From Mediterraneibacter catenae (lineage in GTDB: Bacteria; Bacillota; Clostridia; Lachnospirales; Lachnospiraceae): 64,000 nt of DNA. Shown piece by piece: positions 32,724-40,963 of the stretch. Below the pieces are notes generated by a model. It was given only the letters and a program-made list of their open reading frames with translations, was not told where the DNA came from and did not search any database. The position numbers and the translations under genes are program-made. Location of the stretch: the NCBI RefSeq assembly GCF_008691045.1, contig NZ_VMSO01000011.1:38006-102005 (forward strand), written 5' to 3'. How positions within the stretch are numbered: position 1 is the stretch's first letter; each line of letters starts with the position of its first letter.

Positions 32724-35700
32724 TTACCAGCGTCCAAACAGGTTTTTAATTCCGTTGATCAGGTTATTGAACCATGCGGTAATCGGATTCTCCGGCTGCG
32801 CTGCGTCATCCTGGTCAGGTGTCTCAGACGGGTTTTCAATTACCACATCGCCGTCTTCTGTATCGGACGGATCTGATGGTTCTGTAACTGTCTGGTCTTC
32901 ATCACTCGGTTCCTGTGTGTAATCCACTACATTAAGCGAATCAAATTCATTTGCGTAAGATAACATATCCGCCAGACTGAATGATACAAGCTCGCCGGTA
33001 CCACTGGTCTTTACTTTCGTTATCGCAAGCAGATTGTCGCCTGTGTTCTGAACCACCACAAATCCCTGCTCATTGGCAGTTACCTGATAATACAGGTCAG
33101 ATGCGGAGCTGATCGGAATCGGACTGATATCCACACTGTTTGTAACCGTAGCTTCCGTCTCGCCTTCCGGTGCTTTCAGGCCGATCGAAATCTTGTCCAG
33201 ACTGCCTGTCGCAATTGCAACAGCCTGTCCCTTTGCGAGGTATACCTCATTCTTCGGACCATATGCCTCATATTCGCCGACAGAATATGTTCCTTCTGTA
33301 TTATCCCCATGCTTATCGAGAAATACTGCACCGCTCAGAGACGCTGTTCCATCCTCATCTACATTCGCAGTATCAATAAGAATATCTCTTACTTCCATAA
33401 AGACTGCGCCTACTTCATCCCCATATGCTCCGGATACGGTGCTGTCTGCTTCCTGCTCATAGGAAAGCGGATTGTAGACACGGATTCCGTCAAGATAATA
33501 TGTGCTGCGGCCATCTGACGTCGCCGCCACAGTCAGCTTCACAGTATAGGTTCCATGATCCAGTCCTGTAAAGGATACTGTCGGAATCTGATAATAGTCC
33601 CCGGATTCTGCCTTATTATCCACAACCAGATACTGAGAAAGTGCCGCTGCGGTCGTATCTTCGCCCTTATACAGCTGCGCCGCTACATAACCTGTGGTCA
33701 TATTTGTACGGCTGTATACGTCAACGCCTGTACCTGTGAAGGTAAAGGTTGCTGTTGCTCCATTCTGTAAAACATGCGCGCTTCCGTCACTGTACTGAGC
33801 ATCGTCTGCCAGGCTTCCGTTCTGCCATCCGCCATGGACCTCTGTGTTCGGAGTTTCTGTATTACCAGAAGATGTTCCATCCACTGTCCATGTTCCCGTG
33901 TACTCAATTCCAACTGTCCCTGATGATGTACTTGTTGTAAAGTCATCTTCATAGTAGACGTTATTGGCTGGAATAACATTTACCTTCGCCCACATATTAT
34001 CTGTTCTTGAATCTCCGTAAGCCGCATCTTTGCCAAGTGCGTAGAAGGTATCATAACCATTCCAGTTCATCGTGGACGGTGTATATGTAAGCTTGGAAGA
34101 TGCAACTGCTGAGTTTCCATATGTACCTGTCAGCGATGTGGCAGCTTCACCGACTTCACTGAAAATACTGTCGGACGTACTGTCCAGACGGTTTGCAGAA
34201 GTATCAAATACATCCAGTGCTGCTTCTTTCGCATAGTCCAGAACGTAAGATTTTTCCGCAATGCGGGTTGTCGGCATATTGAAGGCTTTTACCATACCAT
34301 ACGTGCCTTCCTCATCTGTGTCCCAGATACCGGACTGCTCAAGATTTGTATCAATATATGTGTTGGTTGCAGCTTCATCTTTCGCAAGGACGCCGGTAAT
34401 TGTAACGACAAGTTTATTGCCTGTCGCAATTGTAGAACCACCCTCACTTACATCCGTTGTAACAAGATTCTCATCAGATACAAAGTTAAATCCACGGACA
34501 GTTACCCCTCGAATGGTGCCATCAGCATTAGTTGACAGCACAGCATTTACTCCGTCTGGAGCAGCAGTCGGATTTGCGAATGCATCGTATCCTGTATGCC
34601 GCGCAACCTGAACCGTCACATTATTATCAATGCTGAAGTCCTCCGGAACTGTAAAATACTCGCTCAGGCGGTCAACCAGGATAGAATCCTCTGAGAGTGT
34701 AACAGTTGTAGTCGTATTATTGATGTCTTCGTCAACCGTCTGGAAGAAATCATCCAGAGCTTCTGTACTGGTTGCCAGTGTATAGGAACCGTTGCTGGAT
34801 GTGTTTTTCAGGAAAGTATCAACTCTTGAATCACTCGGACTTTCGTCAAGAACTGCTACTGTATAAACAGTTGCCCCATAAGTATTTTTCGTAATATTGA
34901 CCTGATTAATTGTATTTTGAGCTTCTGTAGCACTATATCCAGTGTCTCCAGGCTCTCCGTCAGTCAGGAATACTACGATTCTGCTACGCTCTTCCTTAGT
35001 ACCGTCTGACGTGGTATAGCTATTATCATTTGATGCATATATACCATTGGCCATCTCAAGTCCGAGACTTGGATATGTAGCTCCGTAACCCGCAAGCGCA
35101 TCCGCGGATGCCTGCAGATTCTGATATCCCTGGCTGGTATTTACACTCTGGAATGCCTCATCATAATGATCTGCTGCAAGATTACCGTAGCTATTATATG
35201 TTGATTCACGCCCACCGTTTGCGTAGTTATACTGATTAGCTCCTATAAACAACTCTGTGTTCGAATAATAATATTCATTCCACTGTCCTTGATATTCATC
35301 CGATCCAAAGCCAACCACGGCAACCCTGTGATCCACATCATTGGCGATGGCACTGCTGCGGATGCTGTCGATAAATCTGTCTGCAGCATATTTGAGGGCA
35401 TCCAGACGTTCTCCGTCTTTCGTATCTCTTGTATAAAGAGGACTTACTGTACACGGATCCGAATCACTTCCTTCAGATGTACCGATAATCACCTGCTGGC
35501 CGTTTTCATCTATGTAGCTGTATGTATACTGATAGGTTCTGACTTCCTCACGAGTAACAGCGGTGTAGACAGCTGCTACGTAGTAGGGGTCGTCATTACT
35601 TGTGTCGTCTCCAGGATTTCCATCGTTATGGAACTCTACTGTTGTTGAAGAAATATCATACTCATCAGAAAATTTTTCTCTTGCTCTGGCAGCGCTTATT

Positions 35701-36338
35701 CCACTATCACTAGTTTCATTTTCATCAATATCATTCACATACCAAAAACTCTGTATGCCAATAAATGATGAATGATCTCTGGTAAAGGTCTTTAATGAAC
35801 TTGTCACAAACGGTGTGGCCGTATTATATACCATACCGTCAGACTTTCTTGACCAGGAATAGCTAAGCTGATCCTCTGTATAGTAATTTCCATCCTGTCC
35901 GCGCCACCTCGTCTCCACACCAATGGTTTGCCTCTCAGCGGTGACCGGATAATAGTTATCTCCTACCTTGTAGTAATAGTCTCCGTCTGCCACCTGCCCG
36001 TTTGTCAGACTGTCAGTTACTTCCGTGTAAGTATCGCTGGGGATACCCTCAATCTGAGACTCCTCCATAGACCCGGACTGATCCAGTACAAGAACGATAT
36101 CCGCCGGAATGACTCGCTTGACTGTCTCTGTAGACACCTGGCCTTTGGCATAGGCTTCCAGATTAATCGTGTAGGTTCCATTGTCTTCCAGCTGTACGGT
36201 CTTGTTCATAACAAGGTTGTCCAGACTGGGATCTGACTCTACCGCTGACGCCGTTGACGGCAGCATTGTCAGAGACAGGGCAGCTGTCATCGCCACGCCC
36301 AGAAAACCAATCGCGGTTTTTTTCTTTTTCCCTATCAT
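32724..36338 (-). CDS. Large secreted von Willebrand factor A domain adhesin
   Basis: The 1204-residue protein has a signal peptide (cleavage near ASAVES, residue 33) and a vWA domain. The metal-ion-dependent adhesion motif LDQSGSMEES lies near residue 88, with later segments HRVAVVGFGSD and RIVVFLTDGEPGD. The domain is interrupted by Tyr/Asp-rich inserts. A beta-rich C-terminal part (about 780-1130) with TGTGVDVYSRT, YYLDGIRVYNPL and YGPKNEVYLAKG is shared with the fibro-slime protein at 49204-52848. After an acidic linker it ends in an amphipathic segment, ITAWFNNLINGIKNLFGRW; no LPXTG or membrane anchor is present. It is the first gene of an operon with P3. It probably acts as an adhesin or pilus-like subunit outside the cell. 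Confidence 0.85.
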   Translation of the reverse strand: MIGKKKKTAIGFLGVAMTAALSLTMLPSTASAVESDPSLDNLVMNKTVQLEDNGTYTINLEAYAKGQVSTETVKRVIPADIVLVLDQSGSMEESQIEGIPSDTYTEVTDSLTNGQVADGDYYYKVGDNYYPVTAERQTIGVETRWRGQDGNYYTEDQLSYSWSRKSDGMVYNTATPFVTSSLKTFTRDHSSFIGIQSFWYVNDIDENETSDSGISAARAREKFSDEYDISSTTVEFHNDGNPGDDTSNDDPYYVAAVYTAVTREEVRTYQYTYSYIDENGQQVIIGTSEGSDSDPCTVSPLYTRDTKDGERLDALKYAADRFIDSIRSSAIANDVDHRVAVVGFGSDEYQGQWNEYYYSNTELFIGANQYNYANGGRESTYNSYGNLAADHYDEAFQSVNTSQGYQNLQASADALAGYGATYPSLGLEMANGIYASNDNSYTTSDGTKEERSRIVVFLTDGEPGDTGYSATEAQNTINQVNITKNTYGATVYTVAVLDESPSDSRVDTFLKNTSSNGSYTLATSTEALDDFFQTVDEDINNTTTTVTLSEDSILVDRLSEYFTVPEDFSIDNNVTVQVARHTGYDAFANPTAAPDGVNAVLSTNADGTIRGVTVRGFNFVSDENLVTTDVSEGGSTIATGNKLVVTITGVLAKDEAATNTYIDTNLEQSGIWDTDEEGTYGMVKAFNMPTTRIAEKSYVLDYAKEAALDVFDTSANRLDSTSDSIFSEVGEAATSLTGTYGNSAVASSKLTYTPSTMNWNGYDTFYALGKDAAYGDSRTDNMWAKVNVIPANNVYYEDDFTTSTSSGTVGIEYTGTWTVDGTSSGNTETPNTEVHGGWQNGSLADDAQYSDGSAHVLQNGATATFTFTGTGVDVYSRTNMTTGYVAAQLYKGEDTTAAALSQYLVVDNKAESGDYYQIPTVSFTGLDHGTYTVKLTVAATSDGRSTYYLDGIRVYNPLSYEQEADSTVSGAYGDEVGAVFMEVRDILIDTANVDEDGTASLSGAVFLDKHGDNTEGTYSVGEYEAYGPKNEVYLAKGQAVAIATGSLDKISIGLKAPEGETEATVTNSVDISPIPISSASDLYYQVTANEQGFVVVQNTGDNLLAITKVKTSGTGELVSFSLADMLSYANEFDSLNVVDYTQEPSDEDQTVTEPSDPSDTEDGDVVIENPSETPDQDDAAQPENPITAWFNNLINGIKNLFGRW

Positions 36339-36390
36339 AAGTTCTCCTTCCTCCTTCTTTATTATTAGGGAATTCCAAAGTTCAGTTTAC

Positions 36391-36419
36391 AAAATATCCT
36401 CCAGTCAGATAAATGGCAA
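36391..36419 (-). promoter_or_regulatory. Promoter of the vWA adhesin/P3 operon
   Basis: TTGCCA at 36414-36419, 17 bases, TATTTT at 36391-36396 on the minus strand. The -35 box is inside a 23-base sequence (36401-36423) that recurs exactly at 53428-53450, so a protein binding there would affect this promoter. Confidence 0.6.
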
Positions 36420-36423
36420 TTTA
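36401..36423. repeat. 23-base repeat shared with the recombinase-proximal intergenic region
   Basis: The sequence from 36401 to 36423 is identical to 53428-53450, and both are preceded by a similar ATCCT/ATCCTT stretch. It contains GTCAGATAAA. An inverted match, TTTATCTGAC, lies at 36531-36540. It overlaps the adhesin -35 box. Confidence 0.75.
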
Positions 36424-36455
36424 CTCTTAGCATCCATCTCGGCCAGAAAACACAT

Positions 36456-36499
36456 AAAAGCCCGGAAACACGCCGTTTCCGACGCATTTCCGGGCTTTT
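36456..36499. terminator. Hairpin between the adhesin promoter and the AAA gene
   Basis: AAAAGCCCGGAAA (36456-36468) pairs with TTTCCGGGCTTTT (36487-36499). The A- and T-rich ends make it a possible bidirectional terminator. It would insulate the adhesin operon from the gene upstream. Confidence 0.7.
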
Positions 36500-36521
36500 A
36501 TTCCAAGAAATTATCTGATTA

Positions 36522-36540
36522 AAATTCCGATTTATCTGAC
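36522..36540. repeat. TTTATCTGAC element resembling the palindrome at 55480
   Basis: This stretch reads AAATTCCGATTTATCTGAC, almost the same as 55489-55509. Together with GTCAGATAAA at 36403-36412 it forms an inverted pair flanking the hairpin at 36456-36499. Confidence 0.55.
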
Positions 36541-36569
36541 CGTTCCCTCCATCTGCCTTCCTTCAGAAA

Positions 36570-36611
36570 AACAGCCGGGGCTTCCCATTTCCTGAAGCTT
36601 TCCCGGCTGTT
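36570..36611 (-). terminator. Terminator of the AAA-ATPase/nuclease gene
   Basis: AACAGCCGGG (36570-36579) pairs with CCCGGCTGTT (36602-36611), with an inner GCTTC/GAAGC stem. On the minus strand it is followed by TTTTC. It begins 8 bases after the stop codon. Confidence 0.82.
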
Positions 36612-36618
36612 CCCGTCT

Positions 36619-38292
36619 CTATTCTGCCAGTTTTACCATGCATTCCTTCCGATAGAACGCCACCCCGTATTTAAGGATATCCCGATACCCTTCCTGCCGC
36701 AGCGCTTCCTCATACTTCTGCTCCTCGATCTGATTCAGCGCTTCATCACACTTTTCTTCCAGCCCTTGATACGTCTTTGATACCTTAATCTCTATGATCA
36801 CGGCTTTCCCTCTCACACTCGGGTATCTCACCAGGATATCCGGCCTGCCGTTCCCGGATTCCCGGTTGGACTGGACGATATAGTTCCCGATATTCTTTAA
36901 CATCCCTGCAAGGAATCCGTGATAATAGCTCTCCTGATAATCATAAAAGCTGATGGTTTCCATCAAATTTTCAGATAATATTTCTGCCAGTTCATCTGCT
37001 TTTCCATTGAGCAGACTTTCATAGAGCGGCATCAGCTCCTTCTTCTCGGTTCTCTCCTCAAACCAGCGTAGGACCGCGTTTTTATATACATACCGCACTT
37101 CACTGTTGGGGATCGCCATTTCCATATAGATGGTCTCTCCCTCCTGACGCTCGCTGATCTTTTTCAGATAGCCGGTGAAAAACAGGAAATTCCAGAGATT
37201 ATCCTGGGTGGAATTCATATCGTCGTAGGTGATATCCTCGTGAATCGGTTTCTCGATCGTGCCGCCTTCAATCAGCCGCTCGATCTCCTGCTTTACGGAA
37301 ATATCTGCCTGTTCGATCAGATTTTTTACAATACTGTTGGAGCTGGTATTGGACCAATAAGGCTTCGCAAATGCTTTTTTATCATGATAGCAGGAATCTA
37401 CATAGTTAATCACACTCCATGGATTATATACCTCGCTCTCTCCGAACCGATAGCCGTCATACCATTGTTTTACTATTTTCAGGTTATCTTCAAGCCCATA
37501 ATCTCTCAGTATCTGTTCCACTTCCTCCGGTGTAAAACCGAAATGTTCTGCATAAGTTCTTGATGTTATGGACATGATTTTCAAGTTATTCAGCCCGGTA
37601 AAGATCGATTCCTTGCTAATCCGCAGGCAGCCGGTTATCACAGCAAATTCCAGATTATCATTGGTCTTCAAAGCTGATTCAAACAGAGCCCGGATGACGG
37701 AAACCATTTTGTCATAAAATCCGCTGAAATATGCATTCTCCAGAGGCACGTCGTACTCGTCGATCAGGATAACTGATTTTCTTCCATAACACTGGAACAG
37801 GCATTCCGATAAAAATTTCAGAGAGTCCAGGTACTCTTTCGGTTCCGCTTTTCTTCCGATAAAACGGAGATATTTTTTCCGGTCTTCTTCGTATGGAAGG
37901 CCGGGAAGCAGTTCATCGTGGCGCTTGAACTCCCTCGCCAGCTCCTCCTGCAGACAGTAGAAAGCGTCATCATATGCGGGCTGTTTCATAGATTTCAATG
38001 AAATGCTGATCACAGGATACTTTCCCATATGAGCAAGATATTCTTCTCCTGCATCCATGATCTTCATCCCCTGAAACAGTTCCGCATTGTCTGCCTTGCC
38101 CATTTCAAAGAAATACCTGAGCATACTCATGTTCAGAGTCTTCCCGAAACGGCGGGGACGGGTAAACAGATTTACCTTTCCTTTCATATCGATCAGTTCT
38201 CTGATAAAAAGGGTTTTATCAACAAAATAATATCCTGTCTGTATCAAATCCTCAAAATTCTCTACGCCAACCGGCAGCGGTATCCAGCCCAT
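36619..38292 (-). CDS. AAA-ATPase-like protein with PD-(D/E)XK nuclease C-terminus (PF09820/PF08011 type)
   Basis: The 557-residue protein opens with DLIQTGYYFVDKTLFIREL and the P-loop-like TRPRRFGKTLNMSML near residue 45. Then come VILIDEYDVPLENAY near 180 and a long helical part. The C-terminus GRPDILVRYPSVRGKAVIIEIKV near 490-512 carries the Asp and Glu-x-Lys of the PD-(D/E)XK nuclease fold. This family is abundant in gut Firmicutes and Bacteroidetes and has no settled function. A decayed copy is at 40964-42301. Both copies have the same hairpin over the ribosome binding site. Length is normal for the family. It sits in a hotspot of accessory DNA between two peptide loci. Confidence 0.88.
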   Translation of the reverse strand: MGWIPLPVGVENFEDLIQTGYYFVDKTLFIRELIDMKGKVNLFTRPRRFGKTLNMSMLRYFFEMGKADNAELFQGMKIMDAGEEYLAHMGKYPVISISLKSMKQPAYDDAFYCLQEELAREFKRHDELLPGLPYEEDRKKYLRFIGRKAEPKEYLDSLKFLSECLFQCYGRKSVILIDEYDVPLENAYFSGFYDKMVSVIRALFESALKTNDNLEFAVITGCLRISKESIFTGLNNLKIMSITSRTYAEHFGFTPEEVEQILRDYGLEDNLKIVKQWYDGYRFGESEVYNPWSVINYVDSCYHDKKAFAKPYWSNTSSNSIVKNLIEQADISVKQEIERLIEGGTIEKPIHEDITYDDMNSTQDNLWNFLFFTGYLKKISERQEGETIYMEMAIPNSEVRYVYKNAVLRWFEERTEKKELMPLYESLLNGKADELAEILSENLMETISFYDYQESYYHGFLAGMLKNIGNYIVQSNRESGNGRPDILVRYPSVRGKAVIIEIKVSKTYQGLEEKCDEALNQIEEQKYEEALRQEGYRDILKYGVAFYRKECMVKLAE

Positions 38293-38299
38293 ATAAAAT

Positions 38300-38347
38300 G
38301 CCTCCCTTCCAGATGTAGTTTCATTTTACTACGACTGAAAGGGAGGC
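38300..38347 (-). promoter_or_regulatory. Ribosome-binding-site hairpin of the AAA gene
   Basis: In the mRNA GCCUCCCUUUCAG (38335-38347) pairs with CUGGAAGGGAGGC (38300-38312), which contains the ribosome binding site 7-8 bases before the ATG. An inner GUAGU/ACUAC stem and an 8-base loop complete it. The same structure with compensating changes lies before the decayed copy at 42309-42354. Confidence 0.75.
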
Positions 38348-38364
38348 GCAAGGTCAGTATTCAG

Positions 38365-38775
38365 TTACTTTCCGGTCAGCTCATAGCCTTCCGGCAGGAT
38401 GCCCTCGGCTGCCGCTTGGATGTCGCCTGCTGCAAAGGTATGTATCTCACCCGCCGTACCGTTTGCCGCCAGGGCTGTGGAAGCAAGCTCGCTTCCGGCA
38501 GCGTTGGTCAGGATGATGTTGGCGGTGGCGTCAGCTGTAGTAACCTCTGGGGCATCCGGTGTTCCTGTGCCTTCCATTGCAGACAGCGCCGCGCTGAAAT
38601 CATCTTCATTCAGTTCTGCGAATGCCGCTTTCGGATCATCACAGATTTTCACCTGTGTAACAGAGAGGATTGTATCAGAAGCTGCCGCATTATTGATCGT
38701 GATTGTTTTTTCTGATGAAGTCTCTGCTGCATTTGCTACTGTATAGAACATATCCTTATCTGTTGTGATTGTTCA
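38365..38775 (-). pseudogene. 3' remnant of an adhesin gene
   Basis: An ATG at 38751 opens a frame of 128 residues, but it has no ribosome binding site or signal peptide. The first part, DMFYTVANAAETSSEKTITIN, then LSVTQVKI, aligns with the C-terminal module of the vWA adhesin (DLYYQVTANEQG..., LLAITKVKT). The in-frame codons before the ATG (TITTDKD) extend the match until a stop. The remainder is Ala/Thr-rich. It is therefore the end of a third adhesin gene whose 5' part was lost. The lost part is replaced by a group II intron fragment, which suggests a deletion with its junction near 38760-38775. Confidence 0.62.
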
Positions 38776-38887
38776 CCACTTCCTTCACCCATACCATTAC
38801 TGATACCAGCTTGCGGTTCGCTACACTTGGCGGTAAATACCCGTGACCGGACTTTCACCGGCAAGATTAATGCCATACTCGGCACAC
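38765..38887 (-). mobile_element. 5' fragment of a group IIC intron
   Basis: On the minus strand the sequence starts GTGTGCCGAGTATGGC, the GUGYG boundary of group II introns. It continues with GCCGGTGAAAGTCCGG, GAACCGCAAGC and GGGTGAAGGAAG, which match the order of domain I landmarks in group IIC introns such as the Oceanobacillus iheyensis one. It begins 6 bases after a terminator hairpin, the usual insertion site of this class. Only about 120 bases remain; no reverse transcriptase or catalytic domain V is present, so it is inactive. The far end runs into the adhesin remnant. The exact junction is uncertain. Confidence 0.62.
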
Positions 38888-38893
38888 AACATA

Positions 38894-38941
38894 ACAGAGC
38901 GCTGCGGCAAAAGGGTGCATGCCCTCTGCGCAGCGCTCTGT
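38894..38941 (-). terminator. Terminator hairpin after the nuclease gene, used as group IIC intron target
   Basis: ACAGAGCGCTGCG (38894-38906) and CGCAGCGCTCTGT (38929-38941) form a perfect 13-base-pair stem. It lies about 90 bases after the stop at 39031, and the intron fragment starts 6 bases beyond it. Confidence 0.78.
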
Positions 38942-39030
38942 TCCGGTCTGATTCTGTTTTTCTGCTCTTCCGTAAAATCTGATGATGCCAGAGCTGACTT
39001 ATACTTGAATCTCTCCGCCAAATGCAATCT

Positions 39031-39657
39031 TTAATTTGCCAGTCTGCTTACCTTGAAATATTTGTCCTTATATGTATGGGAATCGACAACTGCAACCTGG
39101 CAATTAAGCCAGACCAGTTTGCTTCTGATGCTTTCCTGAATTCGATACATAACCATATTTTTATTTCTGCTTCTGGGACCATTAGAGTCAAAGTCCCCCT
39201 CCAGAAACAGGATGACCAATAACTTTTTTCGGTCCCTGGGTATTTTCTCATCAACCATACTTTTCCAAAAGCAACTCAGTTCCGTACTGCTTTCCATTCT
39301 TTCAGATTTTGTCCATGCACCGTAGAGGCAGGCAATCGTCGATGCAACTTTCTGGACTACTTCTATATCCAGACTGTTGCGTCTGCTCATATCTAATCCC
39401 CGTGGTACGGATTCTATTTTACTGTTATTCACACTTGTCCGCCAGATATTCTCACTTTCATGCCCTGTACAGTTCTTAATTTCTATCAGCTGAATGATTT
39501 CTTTCGATTCTGCAAGAATATCTATCCCCTTAGCCCCAGGAAAGCTGCTAAATCTTCTGCGATAGAAATCTGTATCATCAAATTTAACTGCCTCAGTATC
39601 CTCATCAAATGTAAATCTTAAAGAGCTTTCCTCAATAACTGTATTAGCCTCTTCCAT
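39031..39657 (-). CDS. Putative PD-(D/E)XK-type nuclease partner of the ATPase
   Basis: The 208-residue protein contains KGIDILAESKEIIQLIEIKN near residues 38-57, that is Asp...Glu-x-Lys on two strands, the core of the PD-(D/E)XK nuclease fold. It also has a second conserved-looking segment, KKLLVILFLEGDFD, near 145. The frame is open from 39711, but AGGAG lies 7 bases before the ATG at 39657, inside the end of the ATPase gene; the two overlap by 14 bases. Such tight pairing with an ATPase suggests a two-component defence or DNA-processing system. I do not recognise the exact family. Nuclease function is an inference from the motif. Confidence 0.6.
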   Translation of the reverse strand: MEEANTVIEESSLRFTFDEDTEAVKFDDTDFYRRRFSSFPGAKGIDILAESKEIIQLIEIKNCTGHESENIWRTSVNNSKIESVPRGLDMSRRNSLDIEVVQKVASTIACLYGAWTKSERMESSTELSCFWKSMVDEKIPRDRKKLLVILFLEGDFDSNGPRSRNKNMVMYRIQESIRSKLVWLNCQVAVVDSHTYKDKYFKVSRLAN

Positions 39658-40723
39658 ATAGCATCTCCTGCTCTCTGTCGTACAGTGAATCAAATTCCTC
39701 CATAACTGCATTATGTGTCAAATCAGACAAAGCTTCCTGCTGTTCAAAGCGGATATTGTTATTTTCATCTTTATACAGTGACAGGAACTTATATTTCAAA
39801 AGCTTTTTCCTCTCATTGCCCGGATTCGAATACAGCGCCGCCATATTAAAGCACTGCTGCACAAAATAATCATGCGTCGTAACAAATACCTGTACTCCCA
39901 TTCTCGACAGTTCTATAATAGCGTCGACCAACGGTCGAATCATCTTAGGATTCATATTCGTTTCCGGTTCATCCCAAAATAAAACTGCGTTTTTCGACAA
40001 ACTGCCCGAAAGAATCAGATACATAATCGTAGCTATTTTACGGTACCCCTCCGATACCAGCCCCATTTCAAATTCACCGGCGCCTTTTACTTTCAGATAA
40101 AATTTTTTATCTTTCTGTATAATGGTCCCATTTACAATCTGTTCAAAACTTTTCAATACCCGTCTTTGTTCACTGGTATTCGGACCCTTGCGCAGCGGTC
40201 TTTCTAAAAGCCTCGTCAGATCATAATACGTCTCCTCAAACGCAATATGATAATCTGAATACAGAGAACCAAAGTTTTCTGTCGCCGAAATAATCTCCTT
40301 GGGCGGTATATACACCGGACTGGTCTCCTGTATATCAGGAGGGAACGTATCCTCAATATCAATATGTTTTTCGCGCTTAGTTCCAAAACCGATCTTCACT
40401 GATCCGTTATCAGCCATATCCAGACTGATGTCCGTATGGCTGCTGCCCTGCCTGCGGTTTACAAGACGTCCCACCGCATCATTATCCGGCCGGAAAACTC
40501 CCTGCAGTTTTTCCACAAGGGCAGCTTCTATCTTATCTTTTGTCACATCGCCTCTGCTAGAACAGGCTTCCGTATAGCCCTTTAGTAATGAATACAGTAA
40601 TTTAATAACCGCCGTCTTCCCTGTACTGTTCTCCCCGCTGATCACATTAATATCAGGTGAGAAATTTACATCCAGATGGTCAAAAATCATAAAATTTTCC
40701 ATCGCCAGTCTGCTGATTTTCAT
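39644..40723 (-). CDS. RecF/OLD-like AAA family ATPase
   Basis: The 359-residue protein starts MKISRLAMENFMIFDHLDVNF, the usual N-terminal strand of SMC/RecF-like ATPases. Walker A GENSTGKTA is near residue 31, an ABC-like signature LVSEGYRK near 232, Walker B VLFWDEPETNMNP near 255 and the switch His in FVTTHDYF near 287. It has no fused TOPRIM nuclease; instead the next gene, overlapping by 14 bases, encodes the putative nuclease. This resembles ATPase-nuclease phage defence pairs such as Septu or PARIS in layout, but the partner differs. GGAGGAG precedes the ATG and a good promoter lies 40-68 bases upstream, so the pair forms its own operon. Confidence 0.85.
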   Translation of the reverse strand: MKISRLAMENFMIFDHLDVNFSPDINVISGENSTGKTAVIKLLYSLLKGYTEACSSRGDVTKDKIEAALVEKLQGVFRPDNDAVGRLVNRRQGSSHTDISLDMADNGSVKIGFGTKREKHIDIEDTFPPDIQETSPVYIPPKEIISATENFGSLYSDYHIAFEETYYDLTRLLERPLRKGPNTSEQRRVLKSFEQIVNGTIIQKDKKFYLKVKGAGEFEMGLVSEGYRKIATIMYLILSGSLSKNAVLFWDEPETNMNPKMIRPLVDAIIELSRMGVQVFVTTHDYFVQQCFNMAALYSNPGNERKKLLKYKFLSLYKDENNNIRFEQQEALSDLTHNAVMEEFDSLYDREQEMLYGRG

Positions 40724-40762
40724 TCCATTCTCCTCCGAATTCTCTGCGCACTTCTGATATCA

Positions 40763-40791
40763 ATAATATTTCCCACATGTCTGTGTGTTAA
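40763..40791 (-). promoter_or_regulatory. Promoter of the ATPase-nuclease pair
   Basis: TTAACA at 40786-40791, 17 bases, TATTAT at 40763-40768 on the minus strand, each one base from consensus. Confidence 0.7.
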
Positions 40792-40963
40792 TCAAATTTA
40801 CTTCCTGCTGCATTGATAATATTATAAATGACGAATATTCATTTGTACATAGATCCTGCAGGTTACAATTTCATAAATTTCCCTTCCAGTTCTGTCAACA
40901 GACGAACAGCCGGCACTATTGCAGTAGTGGCGGCTATTTCCTTCCAACCGGCATGCTGTATTG

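Noticed and set aside
36401..36540. A simple invertible promoter upstream of the vWA adhesin.
   Set aside because: The inverted GTCAGATAAA elements enclose a terminator hairpin, while the -10 box lies outside the pair. Inversion would not turn the promoter around. Left only as a hypothesis about binding or recombination sites.
38365..38751. A genuine small gene of 128 residues.
   Set aside because: It has no ribosome binding site or signal peptide, and its start aligns with the interior of adhesin C-terminal modules, so it is treated as a remnant.
38752..38887. A cobalamin-type riboswitch, because of the GGTGAAAGTCC string.
   Set aside because: The GTGTG start, the position right after a terminator stem and the order of further motifs fit a group IIC intron better. 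No cobalamin gene follows.
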